In this document: positions 53,917-62,997 of the stretch, one piece after another
Layout of the letters: the number at the start of each line of letters is the position of its first letter
Numbering within the stretch: the stretch's first letter is position 1
DNA from: Oscillatoriales cyanobacterium
GTDB taxonomy: Bacteria > Cyanobacteriota > Cyanobacteriia > Cyanobacteriales > Microcoleaceae
DNA: 64,000 nucleotides
Reading direction: 5' to 3'
Assembly (NCBI GenBank): GCA_004292955.1
Contig: RDXX01000039.1
Location: forward strand, 97,722 to 161,721
Translations under genes and position numbers: made by a program
Notes under the pieces: generated by a model
The model's input: only the letters and a program-made list of their open reading frames with translations
Database searches by the model: none
What the model was told of the DNA's origin: nothing

Positions 53917-55926
53917 TTAGGACTGCAAATAAGTATATTGGGTGAGACTCCGCTCATAATTTTGCAGTAAAAGTTGAGCCTCCGAAAGAGTAATTTTATT
54001 TTGCTGCAAAGCTGATTCTGTCTGACGGCGGATGCTTTCAACCAAACTTTCTGCATCGTACTGTACGTAGCTGAGAACTTCTTTCATCGTGTCTCCCTTC
54101 ACAACGTGTTCGATATGATATCCCGAAGGAGTTAGCTGAATGTGAACCGTATTTGCATCGCCGAATAAGTTGTGAAGGTTGCCCATAATTTCTTGATAAG
54201 CACCTCCCAAAAACAGCGCTAAATAGTAAGGTTCTCCAGGTTTGATTGTATGCAGTTCCAGAACTGACTTGACATCTCGCAAATCAATAAATTGGTCGAT
54301 TTTGCCGTCGCTGTCGCAGGTGAGATCTGCTAAAATACCGCGCTGAGTCGGTTCTTCATCGAGCCGGTTAATTGGCATAATAGGAAACAATTGGTTAATA
54401 GCCCAACTGTCTGGCACTGACTGGAAAACAGATAAGTTGATGTAATAAATGGACGCCATCACCTTTTCTAAGTCTTCCAAATCTTCCGATACATAGTCTT
54501 TTTGCCGCGCGATTGTCTGTATTTTATCGCAGCAAGCCCAGTACAACTGTTCGGTTTTCGCCCGTTCCGCAATTCCCAAATAGCCTAAGTTAAATAAACT
54601 GACTGCTTCTTCCTTGAATTGGATAGCATCGTGATAGACTTCTTGGTAATTTTCGGGAGTGATAGATTGGTAAATTTCGTAGAGATTGCGCGGAATTTGG
54701 TGGGCGTTTTCGTCTACTGGTTCTGGTACTTCTCTGGGGACATCGCTAGTTCCGAGTACGTCAAAAACTAGGACTGATTGGTGAGATGCGATCGCCCGCC
54801 CGCTTTCGCTAATGATAATTGGCACAGGAATTTTCCGCTCGTCACAGGCATCTTTGACTCCCGCTACTACGTCGTTGGCGTAGTTTTGCATATTGTAGTT
54901 TTTGGAAGCGTGGAAGTTGGTTTTAGAGCCGTCGTAGTCAACGCCGAGCCCGCCCCCTACGTCCAAATATTTCATGTTAGCTCCCAATTTAGCCAATTCT
55001 ACATAGATGTGGCTGGCTTCTCGAATGGCATCTTTGATGACGCTAATTGAGGAAATTTGAGAGCCGATGTGGAAGTGCAGTAACTGCAAACAGTCGAGCA
55101 TTCCAGCTTTTTCTAGTTCGTTGACTGCGCGGATAATTTCAGGAATTGTCAAGCCAAATTTTGCCCGATCGCCCGTGGAACCTCCCCAGCGGCCAACGCC
55201 TTTGGTAGTTAGTTTGGCTCGCACTCCCAAAATCGGTTTAATTCCTAATGCTTTGCTCGCTGTGATTGCGAGTTCTACTTCCTCAATTTGCTCCAGTACA
55301 ATTACCGAAGTTTGACCGAGCCGCTGCGCTAAAATCGCGGTTTCTATGTATTCGCGGTCTTTATAACCATTACAAATTAACAAAGCCCCTGGAGTTTTTA
55401 AGGTCGCCAAAGCAATCATTAATTCTGGTTTCGATCCGGCTTCCAGTCCGAAGTGATGGGGTTGACCGAAACGCACCAAATCTTGAATTAATTGTCGGTG
55501 CTGGTTGCATTTGACTGGAAAAACACCGCGATAGACATTTTTGTAATTGTAGCGGGCGATTGCTCTGGCAAAACAGGAATTTAGGCGATCGATCCGGTCT
55601 TCCAAAATATCAGAAAATCGAATTAGCAGCGGCAAAGCCAAATTTCGCTGCTTGAGCGATTCTACCAGTTCGCACAAGTCGAGGGAACCGCCGCGATCGC
55701 CCTTGGGAGAGACTGTAACGTGACCGGCGGCATTAATCGAAAAATAGGGTTCGCCCCAACCTTGAATTCGGTACAGTTTCTCGCTATCTTCTATTGTCCA
55801 AGATTTTTGTGGCACTTGAGCAGCAGCTACCAAAGCACTGTGCGATACAGTCAAACTCGTGACTGTTTGTGCCTGAGTCGATAGCGGCTCGATATCGGAG
55901 GAAGCAGCGGTGGCTGGTGAACTCAT
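53917..55926 (-). CDS. speA: Biosynthetic arginine decarboxylase
   Basis: SpeA makes agmatine from arginine for polyamines, with PLP. The 669-residue product has the PLP Lys in VFPVKCNQHRQLI (about residue 128), ERRLGQ-type strand YKDREYIETAIL, the HFHIGSQIS block, DVGGGLGVDYDG and the later CDSDGKIDQF. It has the ~650-residue length of the biosynthetic type. Arginine comes from the ArgB pathway. Flanked by repeats on its 3' side. Confidence 0.96.
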   Translation of the reverse strand: MSSPATAASSDIEPLSTQAQTVTSLTVSHSALVAAAQVPQKSWTIEDSEKLYRIQGWGEPYFSINAAGHVTVSPKGDRGGSLDLCELVESLKQRNLALPLLIRFSDILEDRIDRLNSCFARAIARYNYKNVYRGVFPVKCNQHRQLIQDLVRFGQPHHFGLEAGSKPELMIALATLKTPGALLICNGYKDREYIETAILAQRLGQTSVIVLEQIEEVELAITASKALGIKPILGVRAKLTTKGVGRWGGSTGDRAKFGLTIPEIIRAVNELEKAGMLDCLQLLHFHIGSQISSISVIKDAIREASHIYVELAKLGANMKYLDVGGGLGVDYDGSKTNFHASKNYNMQNYANDVVAGVKDACDERKIPVPIIISESGRAIASHQSVLVFDVLGTSDVPREVPEPVDENAHQIPRNLYEIYQSITPENYQEVYHDAIQFKEEAVSLFNLGYLGIAERAKTEQLYWACCDKIQTIARQKDYVSEDLEDLEKVMASIYYINLSVFQSVPDSWAINQLFPIMPINRLDEEPTQRGILADLTCDSDGKIDQFIDLRDVKSVLELHTIKPGEPYYLALFLGGAYQEIMGNLHNLFGDANTVHIQLTPSGYHIEHVVKGDTMKEVLSYVQYDAESLVESIRRQTESALQQNKITLSEAQLLLQNYERSLTQYTYLQS

Positions 55927-56337
55927 CTTATCGGAAACCTCTTTTAGGACTGGTCAAATAGATAGTTTATCGCACATATTGGGTTTCCTGATGTACTTGA
56001 AAATTCACTTTGGGTGCAAGGCTGAGCGATTTGAGATTTGAGTTTTGAGTTTTGACTCCACAGATAGTTCAAGGTGAGGGATTGAACTTAAAATCTCAAC
56101 CGCGATTGTTCTCCACAACTCATGTCTTCAAGCTGTGTATCCCATGTGGGTGAACTCCGAAACTCTGTTTGGGAGTTCAACTGCGCTAAGAGTCTTGTCG
56201 GACGATCGATCGCCCGACACACTCTCACCCAGTCCAATTTAGACAAGAAAGTTCGATCGGCAAAACCCTGCCAACAAAAGATACTGCGATTGGTTCGTTC
56301 CTCCCAATGACAACCGATCGCAATCGCGTGTAGCACT
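55927..56337. other. Intergenic region with hairpin
   Basis: GTCGGACGATCGATCGCCCGAC at about 56197-56218 forms a GTCGG-CCGAC stem around a HIP-like core. It lies between minus-strand genes (RodZ-like gene upstream, speA downstream), so it could end the former's transcript. No other feature. Confidence 0.5.
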
Positions 56338-57480
56338 CTAACCAAAAATCACCTCCGGCGGTGCCATGTCAGCCCCCATAATCATGCCCCCGTGACTCTT
56401 AGACTTCTTCAAGCCCGGTTGAGGCGCTTTTTCTTGGCTTTTTGGAGACGGTGCAACAGAAGCGGGCGGTGTCACCTGTGGCTCCACTGCATTGGCCCCA
56501 GGTACAACGGGTTGCTGCGACAACCAACCCACACCCCCTATCGCCCCAGCCATCAAAGCAGTGTAGCCGATGTACAAATGCACCGGACTCATTTGAAAGC
56601 CTTCGCCGGAGTCGGAGTTGGAAGCAGACAAATAGGTACTGGGAATTATTGGACTCGGAGCGGGTTTTGGCAAAGCATTCGCCATCGCGGTGCCGTCTAG
56701 CCCTAAGGCGTCGCCCAATCTGCGGATAAAACCTCTAACGTAAATATCTTGGGGCAGTTTGTCGATTTCCCCATTTTCGATCGCTTCGATGTGGTGCAGC
56801 GGCACGAGAGTTTGACTGTGGAGTTGCTGGAGGGATAGCGATCGAATTTGCCGTCCCTTACGCAACTCTCTACCCAACTCCCGCAGGCACTCTTCTCGCT
56901 CTTGAACTGCTAAAGCTGCTTCCTCTTCCTTGGTAAGTTTTTTCTCCTTCTTGGGAAAACCAAACCCTGGGAAGGATTTAGCGGGGGCGATGACAGTTGC
57001 AGGTGCAGCCGAATCGACTTTAATTTCGTCTTTGAGCGCTTCTTTGTTTTCTTCTAAACTGTTAGAATCTCGATCGCAATTTTCAGTCTCGGACTCTGTT
57101 GTAACAGGAGCTTCCACAGCAGCACTGCGCCAATAGAAAACAGGAGCAGGTACTTGTGGCTCTACTTCTCTAACATAAGATGGGGTGTCACTTGGAGCCG
57201 CGACACTCTCTTGGACGACTTGCATTTCCGTTTTGTTTGGTTTGCCAAATCGATCGAATGCGAGCTTGACTGCTTCTCTGCTAACTGCTCTAATTAAAAT
57301 TTCGGCAGCAGATGCTGCTTCGCCCAACATGGTTTGCAAGCTAGCTAGAGCTTGGCTGTAGGTGTCGCTACAGAGGAGTTCAGCTTCTATTTGACCGAGA
57401 ACAGAACGAAAACTTTCTTGAGAAATTTCAATAGTTGCGTGATCTGTCACCCCAAAATAAGCCTCGGGTTTCAGTGCCAT
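56338..57480 (-). CDS. RodZ-like helix-turn-helix membrane protein
   Basis: A 380-residue protein. The helix-turn-helix of RodZ type is near 195-265 (LGRELRKGRQIRSLSLQQLHSQTLVPLHHIEAIENGEIDKLP, here residues 198-239, then YVRGFIRRLGDALGLD). A membrane segment follows near 300-320 (YIGYTALMAGAIGGVGWL). The N-terminal 190 residues are an extra cyanobacterial region. In E. coli RodZ ties MreB to the membrane; here mreBCD is 12 kb away, so a link to cell shape is possible. Confidence 0.83.
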   Translation of the reverse strand: MALKPEAYFGVTDHATIEISQESFRSVLGQIEAELLCSDTYSQALASLQTMLGEAASAAEILIRAVSREAVKLAFDRFGKPNKTEMQVVQESVAAPSDTPSYVREVEPQVPAPVFYWRSAAVEAPVTTESETENCDRDSNSLEENKEALKDEIKVDSAAPATVIAPAKSFPGFGFPKKEKKLTKEEEAALAVQEREECLRELGRELRKGRQIRSLSLQQLHSQTLVPLHHIEAIENGEIDKLPQDIYVRGFIRRLGDALGLDGTAMANALPKPAPSPIIPSTYLSASNSDSGEGFQMSPVHLYIGYTALMAGAIGGVGWLSQQPVVPGANAVEPQVTPPASVAPSPKSQEKAPQPGLKKSKSHGGMIMGADMAPPEVIFG

Positions 57481-57865
57481 GATGTTTGTGTTGTCTTGCT
57501 AGAAGGTATCTGAGTACGTTCTTCTAAAGCTTGGCAGTGATTCCGGATGCCACTTGGGGGATAGTGGGATAGTCCGGGAGGTGGGATAGTGGCAGAGGGG
57601 GAGAGGGGGAGACGGGGAGAGGGGGGAGAGGGGGAGAGAAGACCAATTCTCAATTACCAATTACCAATTACCAATTACCAATTACCAGAAAGAATTGGTT
57701 GAAAGCCCCAAGCCTTTGAGGAAGAAATTAAAATCAGACTATTCATTGCTCCAATCCTCGGACTTAAGGGTAGAGGTCACTCTCAAACTGTCAACTGTCA
57801 ACTGTCAACTGTCAACTGTCAACTGTCAACTGTCAACTGTCAACTGTCAACTGTCAACTGTTGAA
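57481..57865. other. Repeat-rich intergenic region
   Basis: G/A-rich tract GGGGGAGAGGGGGAGA near 57595-57640, an AATTACCAATTACC heptamer tract (57650-57685), a unit GAAAGAATTGGTTGAAAGCC (57688), and about eleven copies of TCAACTG (57786-57861). The block AATTGGTTGAAAGCC...CCTCGGACTTAAGGGTAGAG is the inverse of part of 23470-23570, so it is a longer repeat shared between the two places. Confidence 0.75.
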
Positions 57866-58456
57866 CTATTGCTTGTGGATGCGATCGAGCAACCAAAGAG
57901 CACCGATAATCCCGACAAAGTGGGCAACAGTCGCGTGAGTATTGGCTAGCACCACAAATATGTCTAAAGGCTGAATAAATCTGCTGAAATCTACTGCCGC
58001 ACCGAACAAAGCTTGCGGCTGAGCTAAAGATTTGGCTAACAGCGTGCCGCTGATAGCTTCTGCACCGATCAGTGTCAGCAGCATTCCTAATAAGTTGCTC
58101 ATCAGTGTCAACTGCACTTGTTTGATCGTGTCTGCTTTTTTGGGGCGGACAGCGTTGGCGGGCGATCGCAATTCTCTCGACAAGCGGGTGAAACGGAAAG
58201 CGCGATACACGCTGTAACCGAGCACTGCCAGCCCGCAAAGAGCAAAAAAGACGCCGCCGCCGGTGCCGGCACTGGTTGAACTTCCAGGCGCAGTGGCGCT
58301 GGGGATAGCAAAGGGGATGGCAAAGAGCAAAATAATCGTCGCTACCACCGCCAGCACTGACTGCACCCAGAAGCACACCCAGCCTGCTGTCCGAAGGGCA
58401 AAGGCAACTCGCTGTGCAGCTACCGGAAGCTTATCGTTATCTAACTGATTAGTCAT
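57866..58456 (-). CDS. DUF3611 membrane protein
   Basis: A 196-residue protein with four or so membrane segments (VCFWVQSVLAVVATIILLFAIP; VFFALCGLAVLGYSVYRAF; LLGMLLTLIGAEAISGTL; TVAHFVGIIGALWLLDRI). DUF3611 is found in cyanobacteria and plants, where it is a plastid membrane protein of unknown role. The block FTRLSRELRSPANAVRPKKADTIKQVQ is the family's cytoplasmic loop. Divergent from the HLIP gene. Confidence 0.88.
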   Translation of the reverse strand: MTNQLDNDKLPVAAQRVAFALRTAGWVCFWVQSVLAVVATIILLFAIPFAIPSATAPGSSTSAGTGGGVFFALCGLAVLGYSVYRAFRFTRLSRELRSPANAVRPKKADTIKQVQLTLMSNLLGMLLTLIGAEAISGTLLAKSLAQPQALFGAAVDFSRFIQPLDIFVVLANTHATVAHFVGIIGALWLLDRIHKQ

Positions 58457-58615
58457 ATTTTGAACGGATATAATTGAGTGGCTTTAATTGGCAACAGTTT
58501 TTTTTAGCGTGGACGGTTGATGGCGGTTAACTCTCCTTATAATGGAAGTAGAAATGTTTAAGATTTGTAACTAACATTCGATTTCACTAGCGTCGATCGC
58601 AAGGTATCCAAAGCA

Positions 58616-58786
58616 ATGACACAACTACAACCTACCGTCACTCCCAAACTGGAACAACCAAAGTTTGGCTTCAACAGCTACGCGGAACGCCTGAACGGTC
58701 GAGCCGCGATGATCGGTTTTTCCCTAACTTTAATTATCGAGTATGTCACAGGGCAGGGGTTGCTGGCCTGGTTAGGTCTCAACTAA
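58616..58786 (+). CDS. High light-inducible protein (single-helix CAB-like)
   Basis: A 56-residue protein with the chlorophyll-binding CAB/HLIP helix: FNSYAERLNGRAAMIGFSLTL, where ExxNxRxAMxGF holds the Glu and Asn ligands. HLIPs bind chlorophyll and carotenoid, protect newly made chlorophyll proteins and dissipate light. GFNSYAE with the end GQGLLAWLGLN is the HliD/HliC-like layout. It is too short to appear in many ORF lists, but the motif is clear. Confidence 0.94.
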   Translation: MTQLQPTVTPKLEQPKFGFNSYAERLNGRAAMIGFSLTLIIEYVTGQGLLAWLGLN

Positions 58787-59274
58787 TTTTAGCAAGGGCG
58801 CGGTCAGTCGATTTTAGATTTTAGATTCTAGATTTTAGATTTGATGCCACAGATTCATGTGGGGAAAAAACAGGAGTCTAAAATTTGGGGATTTACCCTA
58901 AGCGAGCGTTGAGGGCTTGTACCCGTTTTTGGGCGGGTCAACCTCATACTTTGTGTGGACTGTCACTCGCAAGGGTGTCACCATGCTGACCGCGACCACT
59001 TCGCGAATTGATTAGAATATTAGTTAGAAATCAAGCCCAGCGACTTGTCGATCGAGAAACATCGGTTTAGACAATGCAAGAGCTAGCTTTGGGTTTGTAT
59101 GTCGGATGAAATTTTGATTGGGCAAGCTTGGCAATTTGGCCTCGCTCCCGTACAATTCGCGACAGGCGAGAAGATTAATTGAGGTGAAGCTAGTTTCAAA
59201 GCTAGAAATCCCGATCGCACCGCCAACTCTAAGTTTTAGAGATTTTAGATAAATATAGAACAGAGTAAAACCAC
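58787..59274. other. Intergenic region after the HLIP gene
   Basis: GGTCAGTCGATTTTAGATTT at 58802 and TACCCGTTTTTGGGCGGG at 58920 repeat the arrangement at 52165-52310. The rest shows nothing; a 100-codon ORF on the minus strand (59024-59326) overlaps the next gene and lacks features. Confidence 0.6.
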
Positions 59275-59571
59275 ATGAATGCTTCGTGGACGCGACTTTT
59301 GAAGTCAGCTTACCGTAGAGAGCCAATTACCAGCTTTGTTATAACAGTGGGCGTTGTCGATGCAGCCATCGGCAGCATTGGTGCGAGCGGCTCTTTATTG
59401 GCTTTTGGACTGGGTACTGCTGGGGTAGCGATGGGTCTCCGTTGGTGGCAAGTTTACCGCTCTGAAGCCGAACAACCCGCCCCTGCTGCCGAATACTATC
59501 TTCCTCCTCAGTCTTCTCGACCTCAGTTGCCCACGCTCAACAACGTGTCTAAGAAAAATCCTCCTTATTAA
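59275..59571 (+). CDS. Small membrane protein, unknown
   Basis: A 98-residue protein with two membrane segments joined by Gly/Ser (ITSFVITVGVVDAAIGSIGASGSLLAFGLGTAGVAMGLRWW, here residues 18-58) and a Pro-rich tail. The pattern is common among small cyanobacterial thylakoid or envelope proteins. I know of no function. Confidence 0.7.
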   Translation: MNASWTRLLKSAYRREPITSFVITVGVVDAAIGSIGASGSLLAFGLGTAGVAMGLRWWQVYRSEAEQPAPAAEYYLPPQSSRPQLPTLNNVSKKNPPY

Positions 59572-59687
59572 GATTAGCGCGCAACGGCGACGGGGGTGAG
59601 GTGGCGATCGCGCCACTCTGCATCTGAGGCATTACTAAACATAGGATCAAAAAAGTCTTTCGATCTTCGATCTTTGAGGCTTGCTGT

Positions 59688-60116
59688 ATGAATATTACTG
59701 TTGCCGAGAAACTGTACAAAATTGGCTCTGTAGCGGGTTGTAGCGGTTTATCGGTGAAAACTGTTCGTTACTATGACGAAATGGGCCTGCTGTCTCCGGC
59801 GGTAGAGCGATCGCCGGCTGGTTATCGCTTGTTTGGGGAAGCGGTATTCAACAGGTTGGCGTTTATTAAACGATCTCAGGCTCTGGGTTTGAGCCTTCAG
59901 GAGATTAAGGATATTTTACAAGTTCGCGATCGGGGAGAGTTGCCTTGCTCTGAAGCGAAGCAGCATCTAACGGCCAAGGTTGAGGCAATTTCCGGGCAAA
60001 TTGCAGCGTTAGAAACTTTGAAAGGAGAATTGCAAGGAATTCTCAACCGCTGGCAAGAGAAACCCTCGCCGGAGTGTATTACTCGCACCATTTGTCCGAA
60101 CATTCAGCGGGATTGA
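59688..60116 (+). CDS. MerR-family regulator
   Basis: A 142-residue protein with MerR winged-helix KIGSVAGCSGLSVKTVRYYDEMGLLSPAVERSPAGYRLF (residues 11-49) and a dimerisation helix. Cys in GELPCSEAKQHL and SPECITRTICPNIQ fit metal-binding MerR members (CueR/ZntR-like). The target metal is not clear. Nearby genes give no efflux pump. Hairpin GGGAAGGAA-TTCCTTCCC at about 60141-60168 is a likely terminator. Confidence 0.88.
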   Translation: MNITVAEKLYKIGSVAGCSGLSVKTVRYYDEMGLLSPAVERSPAGYRLFGEAVFNRLAFIKRSQALGLSLQEIKDILQVRDRGELPCSEAKQHLTAKVEAISGQIAALETLKGELQGILNRWQEKPSPECITRTICPNIQRD

Positions 60117-60137
60117 GCAACGGCAGAAAGATACAAA

Positions 60138-60172
60138 AAAAGGGAAGGAATTATCGGTTTCCTTCCCTTTGT
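60138..60172 (+). terminator. Terminator hairpin after the MerR gene
   Basis: AAAGGGAAGGAA pairs with TTCCTTCCCTTT (loop TTATCGGT), followed by GTGGTTTGG; A-rich on the other side, so it may work in both directions. Confidence 0.7.
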
Positions 60173-60341
60173 GGTTTGGTTTGTGGTTTGGTGGGCGATC
60201 GTTTGGGCGATCGTGCTGAGCTTTTAACTTTTTTCGGAGAGTTTGCTGTTGCTTTTTGAGCTGTCTAGCTCTGGCCGAGCCACCTTTGCCTTTAGAGTTT
60301 CTGCCCTCGTTGCGGGGAGACTCCCAACTTTTTAGTCTCAT
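60173..60341 (-). CDS. Possible small basic protein (uncertain)
   Basis: On the minus strand from ATG at 60341: MRLKSWESPRNEGRNSKGKG, then SARARQLKKQQQTLRKKLKAQ and a Pro/Asn/His-rich repeat. The open frame runs on through the MerR terminator and into the MerR gene, so only the first part is reasonable. I have placed the limit at the hairpin. It could be noncoding. Confidence 0.3.
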
Positions 60342-60419
60342 GTTTTTATTATATGTGTACTACTTACATAATACACTATTACCATTGCACTGTCAAGTAG
60401 TTGGTTTAATAGCTGGTAA

Positions 60420-61640
60420 AAGTATAGTCATTTATAGACATGGGAGGCTTCAAGTCCCTCCCCCTTCACTTTCACTTTAAGCGGATTGACCCGCCTCGGC
60501 TGAACTACGCCCACGACGTATCCCATCGCCGAACGCATTTGGGATTGCTTTTCTGAGAATGTTAAAAGAACCGTTCACGTCAGAATTCCAACCAAAAAAC
60601 CTTTGTATTCTAGCATCTCAATTAATCGAGCGTGAGGAATGCTGACAAAGTTTTGGTTGGTCTGTTTTCCGAGGTTGATATCGGTTTTCCACTGTGCGTT
60701 TTTGCCAATTACTAACGTTCCAATTCGTTGCGCGACCAAAATATCAACAATCCTGCGACTCGTATGATGCAAATAATTGTCTACTTTTTGATTGCGACAG
60801 CGAGTTAAGCGTTGAATCCGAGGTGAAGTTTTGCGCCTCCCTTTCAATTGGGATTGTAATCGCGATGAGCGCTTGTTATAGAACTGATTGATCGATTTCA
60901 ATGTCCGCCCGTTAATCAACAGCGGGATAAATCCCGGTTGATTTGAAGTTAGCGCCACTAAATTATTCAGCCCCAAATCAACACCGGCTGCAAAGTCGTT
61001 ATATGAGGCGGTGGACTCCGGTTCACTTCGACTATGCTCAGTACAAGCATCATAAATTACCTCAATTACATAAGAATCACATTTCGGAACCAACCTAACT
61101 TGACAAATTCGATCGGGATCGACTTTGGTTTTGATTAAAAGTTCAGTACCCGAAAGTTTAACGATTCCTTTCTTCAACTGTTTACTACTAATCGCTTGAA
61201 TCGTGTAGACGAGAAGGTTTCGCCCTTTGGTCTTGTCTTTGTACTTTGGCAATTTCGGGCGACCCGTGAATTTTGAAGAATCGGCTTTATAACCTTTAAC
61301 GGCTTCAAAAAACGATTTCCAATTCTGATCTAGAACCATCAAGATTTGCTGGCTTACTTTAGCAGGTAAAGCCTTGTAGGCTTGATGAGACTTCATCAAT
61401 CGGTTCATCTCGTTGTAATTAACGTAGCCCCATCCATAGATAAAGTTATGACGAATGACGTAGTTAGCAGCATTGTACAGATTTTTGGATTTGAAAGCTA
61501 GTTCGTCAATTTCGGCGAAACGGTGTTCCGTTGATTTAATGATGTGCCTCTCTGTTAGTTGCATTTGAGACTTCCGTTTTTTGGGCTATGCGTATTCCTT
61601 GTTCAACATTCTCAACAATATAATACCATTATTGTTTATA
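60420..61640 (-). mobile_element. Decayed IS200/IS605-type element
   Basis: Holds only a tnpB (no tnpA). At the 3' side GGGAGGCTTCAAGTCCCTCCC (60441-60461) is an imperfect hairpin like IS605 right ends. At the 5' side, ATTATTGTTTATAATTGCTT near 61629 is A/T-rich with small inverted repeats. The exact ends are not determined. Confidence 0.65.
60428..61564 (-). pseudogene. TnpB (IS605 OrfB) with internal deletion and frameshifts
   Basis: The first frame (to 60575) gives 329 residues: N-terminal TnpB helices, RuvC-I AGVDLGLNNLVAL, and LVIGKN...NQNFVSIPHARLIEMLEYKGFLVGI. It then jumps straight to VNGSFNILRKAIPNAFGDGI in another frame, and after one more shift to VVQPRRVNPLKVK, ending near 60428. 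The stretch normally in between, with the zinc-finger Cys pairs and a catalytic acidic residue, is missing. So the nuclease is dead. The protein might still bind its omega RNA. Confidence 0.8.
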
Positions 61641-61854
61641 ATTGCTTATAAACTCAATGAAGTTTTACAATACCAATTTCAACAATCAATGCAACAGTAT
61701 CTGTAGGGTGCGTCGCCACTGCTAATCCTCAAAAAAGAGAAAAAATCTCATCGCGACGCACAACCGAGAATCTTTGAGAACACAACCATCCATTTAACTC
61801 TACTTAAATTTGGTGTTGTAGCCAGAAATTTTCATGCTTAGTATAATATTGCGA
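61565..61854. other. Intergenic region, no gene
   Basis: Left end of the IS605-type element and TAGGGTGCGTCGCC near 61706, a repeat also near 26656. Otherwise nothing seen. Confidence 0.5.
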
Positions 61855-62880
61855 TCAGTCCAAATATTCCCTCGGCATTGCAGCATCTGTAAAAATTGGT
61901 AGCGTTTCCCAAATTTTCAGCCATTCCGGCAATTCCGCTAATGTTTTGAGCTGAAACGACATTTCTATTAAGGAAAATTCTAAATTGTGGAAATCTTGAA
62001 TAAGTTCGGCTTTCAAGAAGATTTCATTTCTAGCTAAATCTGGAGCATTAGTCGCGAACGCTATACTGTTACCAGCATCTAAATTGCAGATATAAACTTG
62101 TGCGAACACACTTTGAATTGTTTTAACCGCCGCCGCATTAAACTCTTGTTTGTGGAATAGGTGGATAGCTACAACGCCCGTATTTGACAAGTGCGTTTTG
62201 CAGAGTTGGTAAAATTCTTGTGTGACCAATGGATAGGGCATATAGCCGCTGCCAAAACCAGCATCCACAATAATTATATCATTTTTTATGGTGGGATTTT
62301 GTTCGGCAAGATATTGACGACCATCTTGAATGGCTACTTTTAGTCTGTCATTAAATTGAATGCCAAAAAACTTTTGAGCAACTTCGACAACTGTTGCGTC
62401 TATGTCAGCAGATTCGACTATCGCGTTAGGGAAATAGTGATGCAAAATTCTGGGAAGAGTGCCACCCCCAAAACCGATTATATAGATATTTTTTGGTTGA
62501 GTTTTCCAGAGTAATGCTAACAGCATTGCTTGGGAATATGGAAATATTAATTTAAGTGGATTGTTGAGGTCGAGGATTGATTGAGCTACACTTGTACTCA
62601 AAGTTTCTCTGTCTACCAAAACCAGGAGTAAGCATGATTTATCTTTTTTGATTGCTACAATGCTGTCGCCGGAATCTTGCTGAAATATAATGCCATCTGG
62701 CTGTTTTTTAAGCCAGTCAATCTGTTGGTTGGCAATTGCTAAATAATACCAATTATCTAAAATTGTGCAACACTCTTCGACCCCCCCTAGCCCCCCCTTG
62801 CTAAGGGGGGGGACAAGAATACTGTTATTTCGTTGAAAATTGGTATAATTATTGTTTTGCTTGCCTGCATCATAATTCAT
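61855..62880 (-). CDS. Spermidine synthase-like SAM-dependent protein
   Basis: A 341-residue protein with the Rossmann core of spermidine synthases: IGFGGGTLPRILHHYFPNA at 135-153, ESADIDATVVEVAQKFFG, KVAIQDGRQYL and DIIIVDAGFGSGYMPYPLVTQEFY. The gatekeeper Asp in IVDAGF is kept. The specificity of aminopropyl transfer versus methyl transfer is not clear. The first ~38 residues contain SILVPPLSKGGLGGVEECC, which is encoded by the C/G-rich repeat at 62782-62816, so the true start may be internal, or the repeat has been added to the N-terminus. Confidence 0.82.
   Translation of the reverse strand: MNYDAGKQNNNYTNFQRNNSILVPPLSKGGLGGVEECCTILDNWYYLAIANQQIDWLKKQPDGIIFQQDSGDSIVAIKKDKSCLLLVLVDRETLSTSVAQSILDLNNPLKLIFPYSQAMLLALLWKTQPKNIYIIGFGGGTLPRILHHYFPNAIVESADIDATVVEVAQKFFGIQFNDRLKVAIQDGRQYLAEQNPTIKNDIIIVDAGFGSGYMPYPLVTQEFYQLCKTHLSNTGVVAIHLFHKQEFNAAAVKTIQSVFAQVYICNLDAGNSIAFATNAPDLARNEIFLKAELIQDFHNLEFSLIEMSFQLKTLAELPEWLKIWETLPIFTDAAMPREYLD
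62782..62816. repeat. C/G-rich palindromic repeat in the 5' part of a gene
   Basis: CCCCCCTAGCCCCCCCTTGC and AAGGGGGGGG: same family as 28040-28128 and the two units in rsmE. Confidence 0.8.
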
Positions 62881-62997
62881 AGTATTCTAAATTAGACGTT
62901 TGAGATTAAAAATTGATGACTAAAATCGTGGTTGGGATCTGACGTATAGTTTCATTATTGTTGAGAACTTATATCAAATCTAAAATCTAAAATCGAA

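Noticed and set aside
57840..58376. 178-codon Arg/Cys/Ser-rich ORF on the minus strand
   Set aside because: Shadow in another frame of the DUF3611 gene, which has clear membrane segments.
59024..59326. 100-codon minus-strand ORF
   Set aside because: Overlaps the start of the plus-strand membrane protein gene and has no features.
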